A stretch of 64,000 nt of DNA, from NCBI GenBank assembly GCA_019913005.1, contig JAIOHL010000356.1, forward strand, positions 1 through 64,000, given 5' to 3'. The DNA is from Anaerolineae bacterium (GTDB taxonomy: Bacteria > Chloroflexota > Anaerolineae > Aggregatilineales > J027). Within the stretch, counting starts at the first letter, position 1; each line of letters opens with the position of its first letter. Positions 14,244-24,015 of this stretch are shown piece after piece. Both the position numbers and the translations under genes were made by a program. The notes beneath the pieces are model-generated. The model was not told the DNA's origin, searched no databases, and was given only the letters and a program-made list of their open reading frames with translations.

Positions 14244-16046
14244 GTGGTCAAAAAAGCAGCAATCTACGCCAGAGTCAGCAGAGAAGTACAAACCCATAAT
14301 TACAGTCTCCCCACCCAATTACAATCCTGCCGTGACTATGCAGCCAAGCATGGTTATGAAGTTGTCGCTGAGTTCGCCGATGCCCATACAGGGGAAGAGT
14401 TCGATAGGCCAGAGTTCAATAAATTGAAAAAATTGGCTGGCCTGATAGACGTGGTTGTTGTTCACGACACAGACCGCCTTTCACGAGATGCGGTAGATAT
14501 GGCAATTTTTAATCGAGATTTTCTCGCTAAGGGTACACAAGTCGAATTTGTGAACTTTTCTGTTGACACCGCTACCCCAATGGGCCAAGCATTTCTATTC
14601 CTGCAAGGTATTTATGCTCAGGAAGAAAACGCAAAACGCTCTGAACGGAGTGAGCGTGGCAAGCGGGCGCGAGTGAAGTCTGGAAAGGTGATTATTACTA
14701 CGATAGCCCCCTATGGATATAACTACGATAAAGAAAGTGGCGTGTTTGTTATTGATCAAGAACAAGCGGCTGTTGTGCGGCAAATTTTCGAGTGGTATGT
14801 TTTTGGCGATGAAGCAGGAAAAAGGCTGGGCATAGATGCCATTGCTAATCGGCTTAGTGCTTTGCGAATTCCCACTAAACACGACATTGACGGACTTAAA
14901 AAGGCCAAGAGGCAATACGGTGTTTGGGGCAAATCTTCAGTCAAGAAAATTTTAGACGGAGAACACTACGCTGGCACATGGTACTACGGGCGGTACAAAA
15001 CCGGAGCTACAAAAACACAGCGAGTGCGAACAGATCCCAGTGAGTGGGTAAGTACAGATGTGCCCGCTATTGTCACCCGTGAACTATGGGAAGCAGCCCA
15101 ACAGAAAGCTAAAGAGAATAGGCATTATTCGAAGCGCAACACAAAACGCGACTACCTTCTACGGGGACGCCTTGTTTGTGCAACTTGTGGCTATATTTTT
15201 AATTGTCACTATGATGACAGAAGGAATGCCAGCTACTATCAATGCGGCGGTCAGTTTTCCTATACTTCAGCCGATAGGAAAAGCAGAACTTGCAATCATA
15301 GTCTTAGACGAGATGAAACCGAAGAGATGGTATGGGAGGGAATTGTTAAAATGCTTCTCGAGCCAGATCATATTCTTGGAGCAATACAAGAACGCCAAGC
15401 CCAATCACATGAGCAAGTCCAAGCCCTTACCGAGTATTTGCGTCAATGTGAGAACAAATTGAGTACACTTGAGAAGCAACAAAGCAAGCTGCTTGACCTC
15501 TATCTTGACGATAAGTTACCCAAAGATGTGCTTGATGACAAACTGGCTTATCTTCAACAAGAACGCGAACTTTACTCGGATAAGAAAGCTGATTTAGAGA
15601 AGCGCCTAACCGATATGGCATTTACCGACGATCAAACCGAGCAGGTCAAAGCATTTTGCGAAATGGCAACAGTGGGGATCGAACTTTTCACCTTTGAAGA
15701 GAAACTCATGGTGATTGAAACGTTGGACATCAAGGGTATTGTCCATCTTGGAGAAACAAAGGCGGATGATGTTATCGCTCTGACAGGCTATATCCCACGT
15801 ATTGAGATAAAAAAGGGGGGTGAATTTGTGACTACACCATCAATGCAGTCGGCACCATCAACCCTGTCCAGCAAATCGCGGCAATGGCCCACGCCGCCGG
15901 AGCCTACTATGTGGTGGATGCCGTCCAAAGCGCCCCTCATATTCCGATTGATGTACAGGCGATTGGCTGTGACTTTTTGTTGTGCAGCGCCTACAAATTT
16001 TTTGGGCCACATATCGGAATTCTATGGGGCAAATTTGATCTATTAG
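14244..16046 (+). CDS. Large serine recombinase (integrase of the element)
   Basis: 600 residues, GTG start with AAAAGGAG 9 nt upstream. The resolvase domain has YARVS with the nucleophile Ser12 and DTDRLSRD. The recombinase domain follows (KRARVKSGKVIITTIAPYGY, SSVKKILDGEHYAGT). A zinc ribbon (about 311-350) has CATC and later Cys residues (CGGQ, CNHS). A coiled coil lies at about 385-460. The family-like sequence ends near YIPRIEIKKGG, residue 530. The last 67 or so codons are read out of frame through the 3' half of an aminotransferase gene, so the tail is host DNA joined by integration. It should integrate and excise the element between short att sites. Confidence 0.92.
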   Translation: MVKKAAIYARVSREVQTHNYSLPTQLQSCRDYAAKHGYEVVAEFADAHTGEEFDRPEFNKLKKLAGLIDVVVVHDTDRLSRDAVDMAIFNRDFLAKGTQVEFVNFSVDTATPMGQAFLFLQGIYAQEENAKRSERSERGKRARVKSGKVIITTIAPYGYNYDKESGVFVIDQEQAAVVRQIFEWYVFGDEAGKRLGIDAIANRLSALRIPTKHDIDGLKKAKRQYGVWGKSSVKKILDGEHYAGTWYYGRYKTGATKTQRVRTDPSEWVSTDVPAIVTRELWEAAQQKAKENRHYSKRNTKRDYLLRGRLVCATCGYIFNCHYDDRRNASYYQCGGQFSYTSADRKSRTCNHSLRRDETEEMVWEGIVKMLLEPDHILGAIQERQAQSHEQVQALTEYLRQCENKLSTLEKQQSKLLDLYLDDKLPKDVLDDKLAYLQQERELYSDKKADLEKRLTDMAFTDDQTEQVKAFCEMATVGIELFTFEEKLMVIETLDIKGIVHLGETKADDVIALTGYIPRIEIKKGGEFVTTPSMQSAPSTLSSKSRQWPTPPEPTMWWMPSKAPLIFRLMYRRLAVTFCCAAPTNFLGHISEFYGANLIY

Positions 16047-16585
16047 AACGCCTGCCTGCCTACAAAGTCCGTCCATCGAAAAATGTGACGCCCTATCGTT
16101 GGGAAACCGGCACACCCAGTTTTGAAACCATCGCGGGGACAAAGGCAGCGCTGGAATATTTGGCGGAAATCGGCAGGTTATATGGCGGTTCTGAGGTCCA
16201 AAATTTCCGAAATCTTACCGGACAGCGCTTGGATTTTAAAACAGCCATGACCACCCTTGCCGCCTATGAGCGTGAATTGGTGACCCATTTAATTGAGATG
16301 TTGAAATCGCTACAGGGAATTGAAATTGCGGGGATTACCGACCCTGTCCATTATCATGAACGAGTCCCTACTGCTGTCTTTACGATGCAGGGACATTCCC
16401 CACTTGAAATTGCCACCCATCTTGCTCGACACGATATTTATGTGTGGGATGGCAATTATTACGCACTGGCGATCATGGAACGCTTGGGTAAACAGGAAAG
16501 TGGGGGCATGGTGCGCGTTGGGCTTGCACATTACAACACCCATGCGGAAATTGATCGGCTGGAATCAGCTTTAAAAAAGCTGTAG
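15831..16585 (+). pseudogene. Cysteine-desulfurase-like aminotransferase (class V), 3' half
   Basis: From about 15831 the frame reads YTINAVGTINPV, then AHAAGAYYVVDAVQSAPH, the PLP-lysine motif CSAYKFFGPHIG, and RWETGTPSFETIAG, to a normal C-terminus at TAG 16585. This is the C-terminal 60% of the SufS-like class V aminotransferase group with lengths near 400. The N-terminal 160-180 residues are missing, and their place is taken by the recombinase gene in another frame. The gene was split by element integration; the 5' half is not in this window. An internal ATG at 15884 has no ribosome site and could not give a working enzyme. Confidence 0.88.
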
Positions 16586-16594
16586 GAACAAAAA

Positions 16595-16625
16595 AGGGCA
16601 GGTATAAATGCCTGCCCTCTTGGTT
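16595..16625. terminator. Bidirectional terminator
   Basis: AGGGCAGG and CCTGCCCT form a perfect 8-bp stem with an 8-nt loop, with A6 on the left and a T-rich flank on the right. It can serve both the aminotransferase remnant and the converging BON-domain gene. Confidence 0.8.
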
Positions 16626-16643
16626 AATCCAAAGTTTGTAAAA

Positions 16644-16910
16644 CTAAACGGCAGCGGTGGCAGCCACGTTGCGATAAGCCGAAGTGGTTTCAGTCTCCCG
16701 CACCATCAAACGGCTGTAAACATTGAGAAACTCGGATACAGATTCGACGCTAATGATGGCTTCCAAAATCACATTCTCATTGGCAACCAAGCCCGACAAC
16801 ATAACATTACGCCCACGTACCTGCACTCGAATGGGTTGAGTGCAAGTATCAGGATTGTCTCGCAAAGCGGCCATCACCAGCAATTTGATTTCTTTCTCAA
16901 ACATTGTCAT
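16644..16910 (-). CDS. BON-domain protein
   Basis: 88 residues from ATG 16910 (MTMFEKEIKLLVMAALRDN). The central segment, IRVQVRGRNVMLSGLVANEN then ILEAIISVESVSEFLNVYSRL, matches the alpha/beta BON fold, which binds phospholipid or other surfaces. There is no signal peptide with this start. The frame is open further upstream to 17075, but that stretch is AT-rich, low in typical codons and includes promoter-like sequence (TTGACT), so I treat it as non-coding; AAGGGA lies 11 nt before the chosen ATG. Confidence 0.65.
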   Translation of the reverse strand: MTMFEKEIKLLVMAALRDNPDTCTQPIRVQVRGRNVMLSGLVANENVILEAIISVESVSEFLNVYSRLMVRETETTSAYRNVAATAAV

Positions 16911-17095
16911 TTTGGCAGTGTTCCCTTCGCCATGATATACGGCGACCCAATTTTCTTTAAAAATTCCCAGTAAGAAGCAGTTAATTTTTTTGCGCACTGT
17001 TGTTAAAATTGTTTCAAGTTTCACAAGCAAAGTCAAGCACCTTTTGTTAGAAATAAATGAACGTTGCGTTAACACAAGAATTAAGGTAGGGTTTT

Positions 17096-17587
17096 ATGCT
17101 ATTGCCTAAACTTATTCATGACCTCCACCACACTGACTCCTCAATCCGCATTAAAGCCTTACAAATATTGGCAATGCTAGAGGAAACCCGTGCATTAAAA
17201 ATAGTGGCTGAACTCTATAAAACCGATCCTGACGAGCAGGTTCGGCAAACTGCACAATGGGCTGGCAAAACTATCTGGTCAGCCTTTCATCGCGGCTATA
17301 CCACCGAAGCAGCACTGCAACAGCATTTTAAGTGGCGCCCCTCGCGCGTGCATGAGGAACGCTTGGTTGAGAATCTAGCAGGGCAAGCAGGCACAGATAA
17401 AGATTTGCAGAACCAGTTGGAAATGCTTCGAAGTGAATGGCAACAGTTGGACACCCTGTCCGAGCATTTTCGGTACGAAACAGCGTCGGTCAAGCGCCTA
17501 GCAAGCGGCACTGACCCACTTGAACTGTTAGAGGTAGGCTTATCGGACGACTTTCGGCTGTTGGTGCAGTTAAAAACAGAAGCGTAA
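17096..17587 (+). CDS. HEAT-repeat protein
   Basis: 163 residues, soluble. The N-terminal 60 residues form one or two HEAT repeats (LIHDLHHTDSSIRIKALQILAML, AELYKTDPDEQVRQTAQWA). The remainder is helical, with a possible coiled coil (NQLEMLRSEWQQLDTLSEHF). HEAT repeats bind partner proteins. The next gene starts 5 nt downstream and also begins with HEAT-like repeats, so the two probably work together. No catalytic motif is present. Confidence 0.75.
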   Translation: MLLPKLIHDLHHTDSSIRIKALQILAMLEETRALKIVAELYKTDPDEQVRQTAQWAGKTIWSAFHRGYTTEAALQQHFKWRPSRVHEERLVENLAGQAGTDKDLQNQLEMLRSEWQQLDTLSEHFRYETASVKRLASGTDPLELLEVGLSDDFRLLVQLKTEA

Positions 17588-17592
17588 CCACG

Positions 17593-18648
17593 ATGAGCCA
17601 TTCCAGAATATCTATTTGGGTAAGCCGCCTGACCGATGCCAATCCTGCTACACGCCGCGAGGCTATTCATTCGATTGAAGCCTTTGGCGACCCGGCTGCC
17701 CTACCCGCGCTGGCGGACGTTTTTGTCAAAGACCCCGAACTACGCGGTGAGGCCCAGAAAACTGCCCAGAGGATTTATTACAACCAGCATCGCCTCCAAA
17801 TCGCCTATCAATATGTCAAAGTAGGGGCGAATGAAGAAGCACGGCCTATCTTAGAAGATATTTTAAAGGTTGACCCAGACAATATAGACGCATGGTGGCT
17901 ATCAGTCTTCATTGCCGCAACTCCACAGCGTAAACGGGCTGCGTTGGGACGAGTGTTACAAATCAAACCTGACCATGCTCCGGCGCAGAAGATGGCCCAA
18001 GCGCTCGATGTTCAACTCAAACAGACTGGCCCCCTACCCGAACGCCATGCTCCAATCATCCCACCCAAGAAAAAACGTCGCATCCGCTGGCCCTATGTCC
18101 TACTGTCGGCAATAGGCACGGTAGCGATGATGTTTACCTCGCTGCTCCTGCTCGATAACTTTACAGGTGGTGACATGTTTGACGATTTTGAACGTCGCGT
18201 GCTCGGCGAGCCTAAGCCATTGGGCTATATCAATATTTTGCGAGGTGGCCCCGCCTCCGAAGATACCCCCGAACAAGATCGCCTGCCCATCACCAAACGC
18301 CGCAATATCGAGTATGGCAGCACCAATATCGGCGTATTGAACCACAACGAAGCCCATGAGTTCCGATTTTATGCCCGACGGCGGGATGAAATCGTGGCAA
18401 TCGTGAGCTTTACTACCAATGGCAACCCCGACGTTTTTGCCGTTGAGCTTTGGAACAGCGGCGGCATGGTGGCCCGTGAGTTAATGGGGATGGGTTTTAC
18501 AGTCGGCCCATTGACAGGTCGTGCTCTGCAATATACGGCACTGGTCGAAGGCGGATTTTCGCTGGTTATTTATAGCCAGCCCGGTGGCCCCAGTGGTAAC
18601 TACACCCTAATGGTCACAACCATTGACCAACTCATGGAAAGTCAATAA
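17593..18648 (+). CDS. HEAT/TPR membrane protein with extracytoplasmic beta domain
   Basis: 351 residues. N-terminal HEAT-like helices (VSRLTDANPATRREAIHSIEAFGDPAALPAL) lead into a TPR-like part (EEARPILEDILKVDPDNIDAWWL, ALGRVLQIKPDHAPAQ). A basic stretch PPKKKRRIRW precedes a single TM (about 172-195). The outer domain (about 225-350) is beta-rich, ending GGFSLVIYSQPGGPSGNYTLMV, like a pre-peptidase C-terminal type sandwich. The topology suggests cytoplasmic scaffold repeats linked to an external domain. It is coupled to the preceding HEAT gene. Function unknown. Confidence 0.75.
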   Translation: MSHSRISIWVSRLTDANPATRREAIHSIEAFGDPAALPALADVFVKDPELRGEAQKTAQRIYYNQHRLQIAYQYVKVGANEEARPILEDILKVDPDNIDAWWLSVFIAATPQRKRAALGRVLQIKPDHAPAQKMAQALDVQLKQTGPLPERHAPIIPPKKKRRIRWPYVLLSAIGTVAMMFTSLLLLDNFTGGDMFDDFERRVLGEPKPLGYINILRGGPASEDTPEQDRLPITKRRNIEYGSTNIGVLNHNEAHEFRFYARRRDEIVAIVSFTTNGNPDVFAVELWNSGGMVARELMGMGFTVGPLTGRALQYTALVEGGFSLVIYSQPGGPSGNYTLMVTTIDQLMESQ

Positions 18649-18656
18649 TAGCGCGA

Positions 18657-21212
18657 TCACTCAATCATAATTTCCGTTTCAATCACCACCCCATCGCCGG
18701 ATGGTTCGCCCTTGAGTGAGGCGGGCAGGCGTAGGCCGTCCGGCATATAAATCCCCACGCGCAAGATCGCCGGGCCGGGTCGCACATCTGGGGCAATCGT
18801 CCACTCGCGTAAATCCTGCAAAACAAAACCGGGAGTCAGGAGACGTGTTGGGAACAAACCACCCATTAGTCCCCCATCCCGCTGTGACAAGATTTCACCT
18901 GTAGCGGGATCGAGCAAATGCACGTACACGCTGTAATCCCTATGCGGTGGTGCATTTTCTGTTCCCTGCCAATACAATTTCAGCGTAAAGGATTCGCCGC
19001 GTGTCAGCGTGGTCGAGGGCAGATCGAAGCCCAGCAACTGCATCGCGCCGTCAAATATAGCATCCGCCAATGGATTTTCGGGGGTGACGGGTTGATGAAC
19101 CGCCCCAGTATCAATCTTAAAGACTTCATAGCGATTATTGCCATCATCGATCACAAAGGTGACAGGTGTAAATACCTTACGCCACGCCACACCATTTGGC
19201 CCATCGGTGGCAGGTTGACCCGTCGGTGGCAATGGATAGGCCCATGCCATGTGCTTCCATGCCCACACTTGATTGGGGATAAGGTCAAAATCGCGCCATA
19301 GGCCGTCATCAAACACTGCTACATATAAATCGTAGTCGGCTAAATCTGCAATATCCGTGGGAATATCCCGATAGTTGATATCCCATTGGGGGAAATAAAA
19401 ATGCAGGCGATTTTCACCGGGAGCCATAACACGCAGACGCTCAACCTCATGTACCTCCGCATAATTTTCCAAAAACTGGACGACCTGCATCAGGGCGGGG
19501 TTGGCATAGGTGTATTTTTCACGGTCAGTATCCACCCCTGTATCATTAAAGGTGTTCAAAGCGGTGTGATAGGTTGCGGCGATTGGGGCCGGGATAACAA
19601 GGAAAATGACAATCACGATAAGTGCCGTCTGGCGCAAACGGTTTTGAGTCATCAGAGGCATCACCCAGCCCGCCAGCAAATAAGCAATGGGGGCAAGAAT
19701 CAGCGGGAGTACCGTCAGTGTCAAGCGATAGTGATAACTATATGACCAGAAATAGACCAAGAAGAACGGCAAGCCTAGTCCCCACGTCAGCAGCCACCCC
19801 TGTCGCACCATCAGCGGCTGTTCCCGCCAAAAATCGCGGATACTCCACATCCAGACCGCAATCCCCGCAAACAACAACATGGTTTCCGTCAAATTCAAGC
19901 GGCGCATCGGCTCACGAAAGCCATTGATCCAATCCCACGCCGTCGCCTGTGTCCATCCACCGTCAGGAATGCTTAAGGCCGTTGGCAGCACCGCCAAACT
20001 TAACAGCGTGATGGAGAGCATCGGTGGCAAAATCGTTTCAGGGTCACGCCCTTTCCGCAAATTTTCAACAATTATGATGACCGCCAGCAGCACCGCCAAT
20101 CCATACAGCCAAACCAGTTGCATCCCTGAACGTTGGGCCAATTCGCGCCAATAGTGGGCAGGTAAAATCGTCCAATCGTGCCCATACAGCATATTACGGA
20201 TATACCACATGCCCCCGATGGGAGCCGAAAAAATTCCGGTGATGACGGCAATGCGAAGTTTGTTGGCGAACCAGCGCCGTCGATCTTGCAGATAGGCTGA
20301 TGACGCCGCTAATGCCATGACCAGCCCTACTCCCAACACAAACGCGCCGGAGGTTGGTTTTGTCCACATCGCCCCAGCCAGCATCAAGCCAGCAATCGCA
20401 GCATAACGATCCGCCGAGGAACGCATTTCGGCCCGCCATGCCAATGTAAAAAATACCACCGCCAGTGTGAAATAAATTGCCATCGGGTGTTCAAGGTCGC
20501 CGGAACTTGACCACGCCAGCGAGGAAGGTAGCAAAATCCATAGCGCCGCTGTCAACAATCCTACCGAACGCCGTCCGTATATGCGCCAACCGACCAAATA
20601 GGCCGCGAACCCACTGCTGATAAAAAATAGGGGGACAGCGGCGCGTGCAGCATGGTCATTGTGGCTGCCCCATGCCAGATCAGCAAAGGTAAACGTCAGC
20701 GGCACTTGTTGGGGATAATAATCTATCCAATCGGGGATGCGGCCTTCCTGCATGAATATTTTGGCGTTATAGCCGAATGTCCAGAGGGTGTCATAGCGCA
20801 AAAAGGGCCAGAACGCCGTATCCCACGCCATCGCCAAAACCGCAACGCCCATCATAACGAGCAGGGTCGTCATCACAGGGCGGGGCAGCAGACCATCGGT
20901 TTGTATATCGGCTTCATTTTCAAGCGGGGGCAGTTCATCCCGCCGTCGCCATGCCAGCGCCACACCTACCCCGGCAATCACCACCGTTCCAAAAATCGCT
21001 GCTCCAAAGGTCAATTCGCCAAAGGTGCCGAGCAAAAACAGCCACGTTGTGCCGAATAGAGGGCCAAGCGCCAAGCCAAGCCCGACGACGATTGTCCAAT
21101 CGCGCCAATCTCGACGGGGGAGCAGCCCATAGGCCCAAGGGATACCGACCCCAGCAAAAAACCAAATGAGCCATGTGAGCACAGATAAAAAGGGTTCTAG
21201 CCAATCAACCAT
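18657..21212 (-). CDS. GT39-like polytopic membrane protein with C-terminal beta domain
   Basis: 851 residues from ATG 21212; a GTG 9 nt upstream is also possible. About 14 hydrophobic segments run to about residue 540, with an extracytoplasmic loop after the sixth (WPFLRYDTLWTFGYNAKIFMQEGRIPDWID) that fits the acidic catalytic loop of GT-C transferases. The C-terminal 280 residues are extracytoplasmic, including a beta-sandwich (GESFTLKLYWQGTEN, YSVYVHLLDPATGE) common in Chloroflexota glycosyltransferase-like proteins. It overlaps the upstream gene by 8 nt and is third in a three-gene operon. It probably transfers sugar from a polyprenyl-phosphate donor; substrate unknown. Confidence 0.8.
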   Translation of the reverse strand: MVDWLEPFLSVLTWLIWFFAGVGIPWAYGLLPRRDWRDWTIVVGLGLALGPLFGTTWLFLLGTFGELTFGAAIFGTVVIAGVGVALAWRRRDELPPLENEADIQTDGLLPRPVMTTLLVMMGVAVLAMAWDTAFWPFLRYDTLWTFGYNAKIFMQEGRIPDWIDYYPQQVPLTFTFADLAWGSHNDHAARAAVPLFFISSGFAAYLVGWRIYGRRSVGLLTAALWILLPSSLAWSSSGDLEHPMAIYFTLAVVFFTLAWRAEMRSSADRYAAIAGLMLAGAMWTKPTSGAFVLGVGLVMALAASSAYLQDRRRWFANKLRIAVITGIFSAPIGGMWYIRNMLYGHDWTILPAHYWRELAQRSGMQLVWLYGLAVLLAVIIIVENLRKGRDPETILPPMLSITLLSLAVLPTALSIPDGGWTQATAWDWINGFREPMRRLNLTETMLLFAGIAVWMWSIRDFWREQPLMVRQGWLLTWGLGLPFFLVYFWSYSYHYRLTLTVLPLILAPIAYLLAGWVMPLMTQNRLRQTALIVIVIFLVIPAPIAATYHTALNTFNDTGVDTDREKYTYANPALMQVVQFLENYAEVHEVERLRVMAPGENRLHFYFPQWDINYRDIPTDIADLADYDLYVAVFDDGLWRDFDLIPNQVWAWKHMAWAYPLPPTGQPATDGPNGVAWRKVFTPVTFVIDDGNNRYEVFKIDTGAVHQPVTPENPLADAIFDGAMQLLGFDLPSTTLTRGESFTLKLYWQGTENAPPHRDYSVYVHLLDPATGEILSQRDGGLMGGLFPTRLLTPGFVLQDLREWTIAPDVRPGPAILRVGIYMPDGLRLPASLKGEPSGDGVVIETEIMIE

Positions 21213-22551
21213 GTGAATCACTCATCCAAGAATTTCGGTTTGTCAGCAAGGTAAAAATCGCCTGGAGGCCAATACCCGCCAGAATACAGCAAATCAGCGA
21301 CCACAAGAGATAATAGCGCTGCCACGCCAATGGTACACTGATGCCTAAAGCTGCCGCCGTGCCAAGTGTCCATACTAGAGCCAAAAATGTGGTAGGGTAT
21401 CGCCAATAATAAATCAGTGTGCCAAGTCCAATCGCTGCCATCCCCGTCCAAATTATTCCGACAGGACGACTCATCTGCCAGCCATCTAGATATGCCTGCT
21501 CATACTTGGCAATTTCATTATCCAGCACATGCTCAAAAGCCGGACTTTCATAATATTGCAGATCAGTCAGAAAGGGTTGCTGAATCAACGCGACCCCCTG
21601 CGCCCAATTCGAATCATAGGCCTCGGCACTGGCTTTCGTCTGCCCCTGCAACACTTGGAGACGTAGTTCACCCGCCAAGTGCATCCGGTCAAGCGGCGCA
21701 TCCCAGATGGCAGGTGTCAATAGGATATACACTCCTGCCGTCCCAAATACCACCCCCAACAATCGGGCATATTGGCGAATTTGAGATTGATACAGGGTCT
21801 GAATCTCACTAATCGTATGAAAAAAACGCTGGCCTAGCTGCGAAATTATCAATGCGCCCATCACCGCCCCCACCGCAATTACGCCTGTCGGTTTGGATGC
21901 TAGGCATAAACCCGCAATGATTGATAATCCTATCCATCGCAGTAGAGTAGGTTTTTGCATCACCAACAGCGCTAGCCACACCGCCATTAAGGAAAATGTC
22001 CCCAATGCCGCCTCTTGCATCACGCGCCGTCCATTGAGCAGCCAAACCGGATGGGTAGCGACCAAAAACCCGGTGACAAGGCTGGCAAGATAGGGTCGTC
22101 GTAGATCGAATCGCCCCATACGATAGGCGATGTTCGCTGCTAATGGGATACTCAGCATCGTCAACAGTGTCGTGACCAAACGTGCCCGATGCAGCTTAAA
22201 TTCCTCTGGACGCCGCCCGTTTTCAATATTCCATGTGTAATCCAAGCCATAGTACCACGGTGCAGGCCACTCCCATTTTTCCACCCCCGCCGACCACAAA
22301 GCATACCCGGTTAAATAGGCAGTGGTCGTGCCTGTCAACAACCGGATGTGTTCTTCGGAATCAATTGCAACAGGCGGTCTCACACGCAGCGCATTGGGGT
22401 CGCTTTCGACAAAATAGGTTATAAAATCGCGGCTCTTAAAAAGATGATCGGCCTCATCCCCATGAAACGGCACGTGAGTATAGCCTACTAGCACGTAACC
22501 CATCAGCACCCCGAAAAAGCCGATGAAAAGGGCTTTTTTACGCCATGTCAT
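21205..22551 (-). CDS. GT39-like membrane glycosyltransferase
   Basis: 448 residues with about 10 TM segments. The first outer loop has VPFHGDEADHLFKSRDF, the acidic DE motif expected at the active site of GT-C/GT39 enzymes. It lies between two related genes: 3 nt after the first and overlapping the third by 8 nt. The family transfers mannose or other sugars from a lipid-phosphate donor to protein or glycolipid outside the membrane. Acceptor and sugar cannot be read from the sequence. Confidence 0.82.
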   Translation of the reverse strand: MTWRKKALFIGFFGVLMGYVLVGYTHVPFHGDEADHLFKSRDFITYFVESDPNALRVRPPVAIDSEEHIRLLTGTTTAYLTGYALWSAGVEKWEWPAPWYYGLDYTWNIENGRRPEEFKLHRARLVTTLLTMLSIPLAANIAYRMGRFDLRRPYLASLVTGFLVATHPVWLLNGRRVMQEAALGTFSLMAVWLALLVMQKPTLLRWIGLSIIAGLCLASKPTGVIAVGAVMGALIISQLGQRFFHTISEIQTLYQSQIRQYARLLGVVFGTAGVYILLTPAIWDAPLDRMHLAGELRLQVLQGQTKASAEAYDSNWAQGVALIQQPFLTDLQYYESPAFEHVLDNEIAKYEQAYLDGWQMSRPVGIIWTGMAAIGLGTLIYYWRYPTTFLALVWTLGTAAALGISVPLAWQRYYLLWSLICCILAGIGLQAIFTLLTNRNSWMSDSHG

Positions 22552-22554
22552 GCT

Positions 22555-23898
22555 TCAATCACCATGATTTAAGATGATTTGCAGCAGCATCGCCCCACCT
22601 AAACCCATCACCAGTGAAAGGGGCGTCTGAATGGGCAAATAATAGCGCTGCCAATCGAGTGGAATGGTCAATAATGAAACCGCAATAATGCCAATCGCCC
22701 ATATGAAAAGAACAAATGCCATCTCCTTCTGACCATGCCGCCAGCCAAACCCGATGGCAACCAGACCCGCGATAGCCAAGCATATCCGTATTCCGACGAT
22801 GATAGGTGATTTTATCCCCGCAAGGTGGCTGCTTTCATAGTCATCAATTTCATCGGCTACCCCCGCATAATCGCCCCAATAATCGGCTTCATAATATTGA
22901 GGTTCGACGCCAAATGTCCCTTCCCATAAGCCTTCTAATCGCTCCCCCAAATTGTTGTAGCCACCGAATAAGATTACCTGTTCATCCAAAAGTTTCTGAC
23001 GCTCATCGAGTACCACACCCGGCATATCCATGAGATGTCTTGACCACCATAGCGGCGTCAGGGCGAGAAAAACGATTAGGGCAGTTATCGCGGCAAGCCC
23101 AAATTTGAAAATAAGTTGATACACCCGCTTCGATTTATTATCGGATTTCACCCATTTCACGACCAGCAACCCCAAGAATAGCACTGCAATCGTAAAGACT
23201 GTGCTGTGTTTAGCGATTAACGCGATGCCCGCCGCCCCTCCCAGCAGCAAATAGCTTTTGAACGCATCTTGCCGATTCACCAGTCGTAATACCATCCACC
23301 CGACCAATGCCAAAGTGAACAACATCGCTCCTTCAAACATGGCCCGCCGCCCATTCATTAGAATGACCGGATTTAGCGCGTAAAGTATCGCCGATAGCCT
23401 TCCCGCCGAAGCCGCAATCAAGGGATGCGTAAATACTTGGCTTGCCACCAAGCGAGTCATCCTCAATACAAGGGCCATACTGAAAATCAAAAACAGCGCC
23501 GAGGATAACCGGGTCACATTGAGCAGGCGGCCAGACGGCAGATGTCCATTATCTCGATTCCATTCCGGATCTAGCCCCCAGACCCATTGGTCATTTAAAT
23601 CGGCCCGATGGAAACCCGCAGCAGACCACGCGATACCCATTGTCCAGCGTGTCCATGTCCCGTTGAGAATTCGCAGATGTTGTTCTGTGGTACGGCGCGG
23701 CGGTGGAGTATAGGCCACAGCCGATATATCCCCACGTAAAACAACCGTATCATAGTCCGCACTCATCCAGATAATGGTAGATTCATCGCCATGAAACGGC
23801 ACTTTTTTGACTCCCATCAGCACATAACAGGCCAACAGCGCCAACAGTAAGACATCTACCAGCAATATCCATTTAGGACGAATTGTCTTGTCTTTCAT
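22555..23898 (-). CDS. GT39-like membrane glycosyltransferase
   Basis: 447 residues, about 10 TM segments. The first outer loop, VPFHGDESTIIWMSADYD, is similar to that of the next gene, so the two are paralogues from a local duplication. It is first in the three-gene run and ends 3 nt before the next start. A terminator for the hicAB genes sits just upstream, leaving little room for a promoter; a TATAAT on the minus strand falls inside that hairpin loop. Confidence 0.82.
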   Translation of the reverse strand: MKDKTIRPKWILLVDVLLLALLACYVLMGVKKVPFHGDESTIIWMSADYDTVVLRGDISAVAYTPPPRRTTEQHLRILNGTWTRWTMGIAWSAAGFHRADLNDQWVWGLDPEWNRDNGHLPSGRLLNVTRLSSALFLIFSMALVLRMTRLVASQVFTHPLIAASAGRLSAILYALNPVILMNGRRAMFEGAMLFTLALVGWMVLRLVNRQDAFKSYLLLGGAAGIALIAKHSTVFTIAVLFLGLLVVKWVKSDNKSKRVYQLIFKFGLAAITALIVFLALTPLWWSRHLMDMPGVVLDERQKLLDEQVILFGGYNNLGERLEGLWEGTFGVEPQYYEADYWGDYAGVADEIDDYESSHLAGIKSPIIVGIRICLAIAGLVAIGFGWRHGQKEMAFVLFIWAIGIIAVSLLTIPLDWQRYYLPIQTPLSLVMGLGGAMLLQIILNHGD

Positions 23899-23913
23899 AA
23901 TCTATACCGCTCA

Positions 23914-23945
23914 CAAAAAAAGCCCGGTCATTATAACCCCGGGCC
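23914..23945 (-). terminator. Strong terminator after hicB
   Basis: On the minus strand GCCCGG and CCGGGC arms with an 11-nt loop are followed by seven T. It ends the aldehyde dehydrogenase-DUF2071-hicAB unit before the glycosyltransferase operon. Confidence 0.85.
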
Positions 23946-24015
23946 TACTATTTATTTGTTACGACCTCAAATTGCTCGGATGACGGTTAGCCTATTGGAA
24001 GGGTACGCTTATAAA

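Noticed and set aside
16911-17075. N-terminal extension of the BON protein to 17075
   Set aside because: The stretch is AT-rich, lacks a ribosome site and contains promoter-like sequence, and the extension adds no domain.
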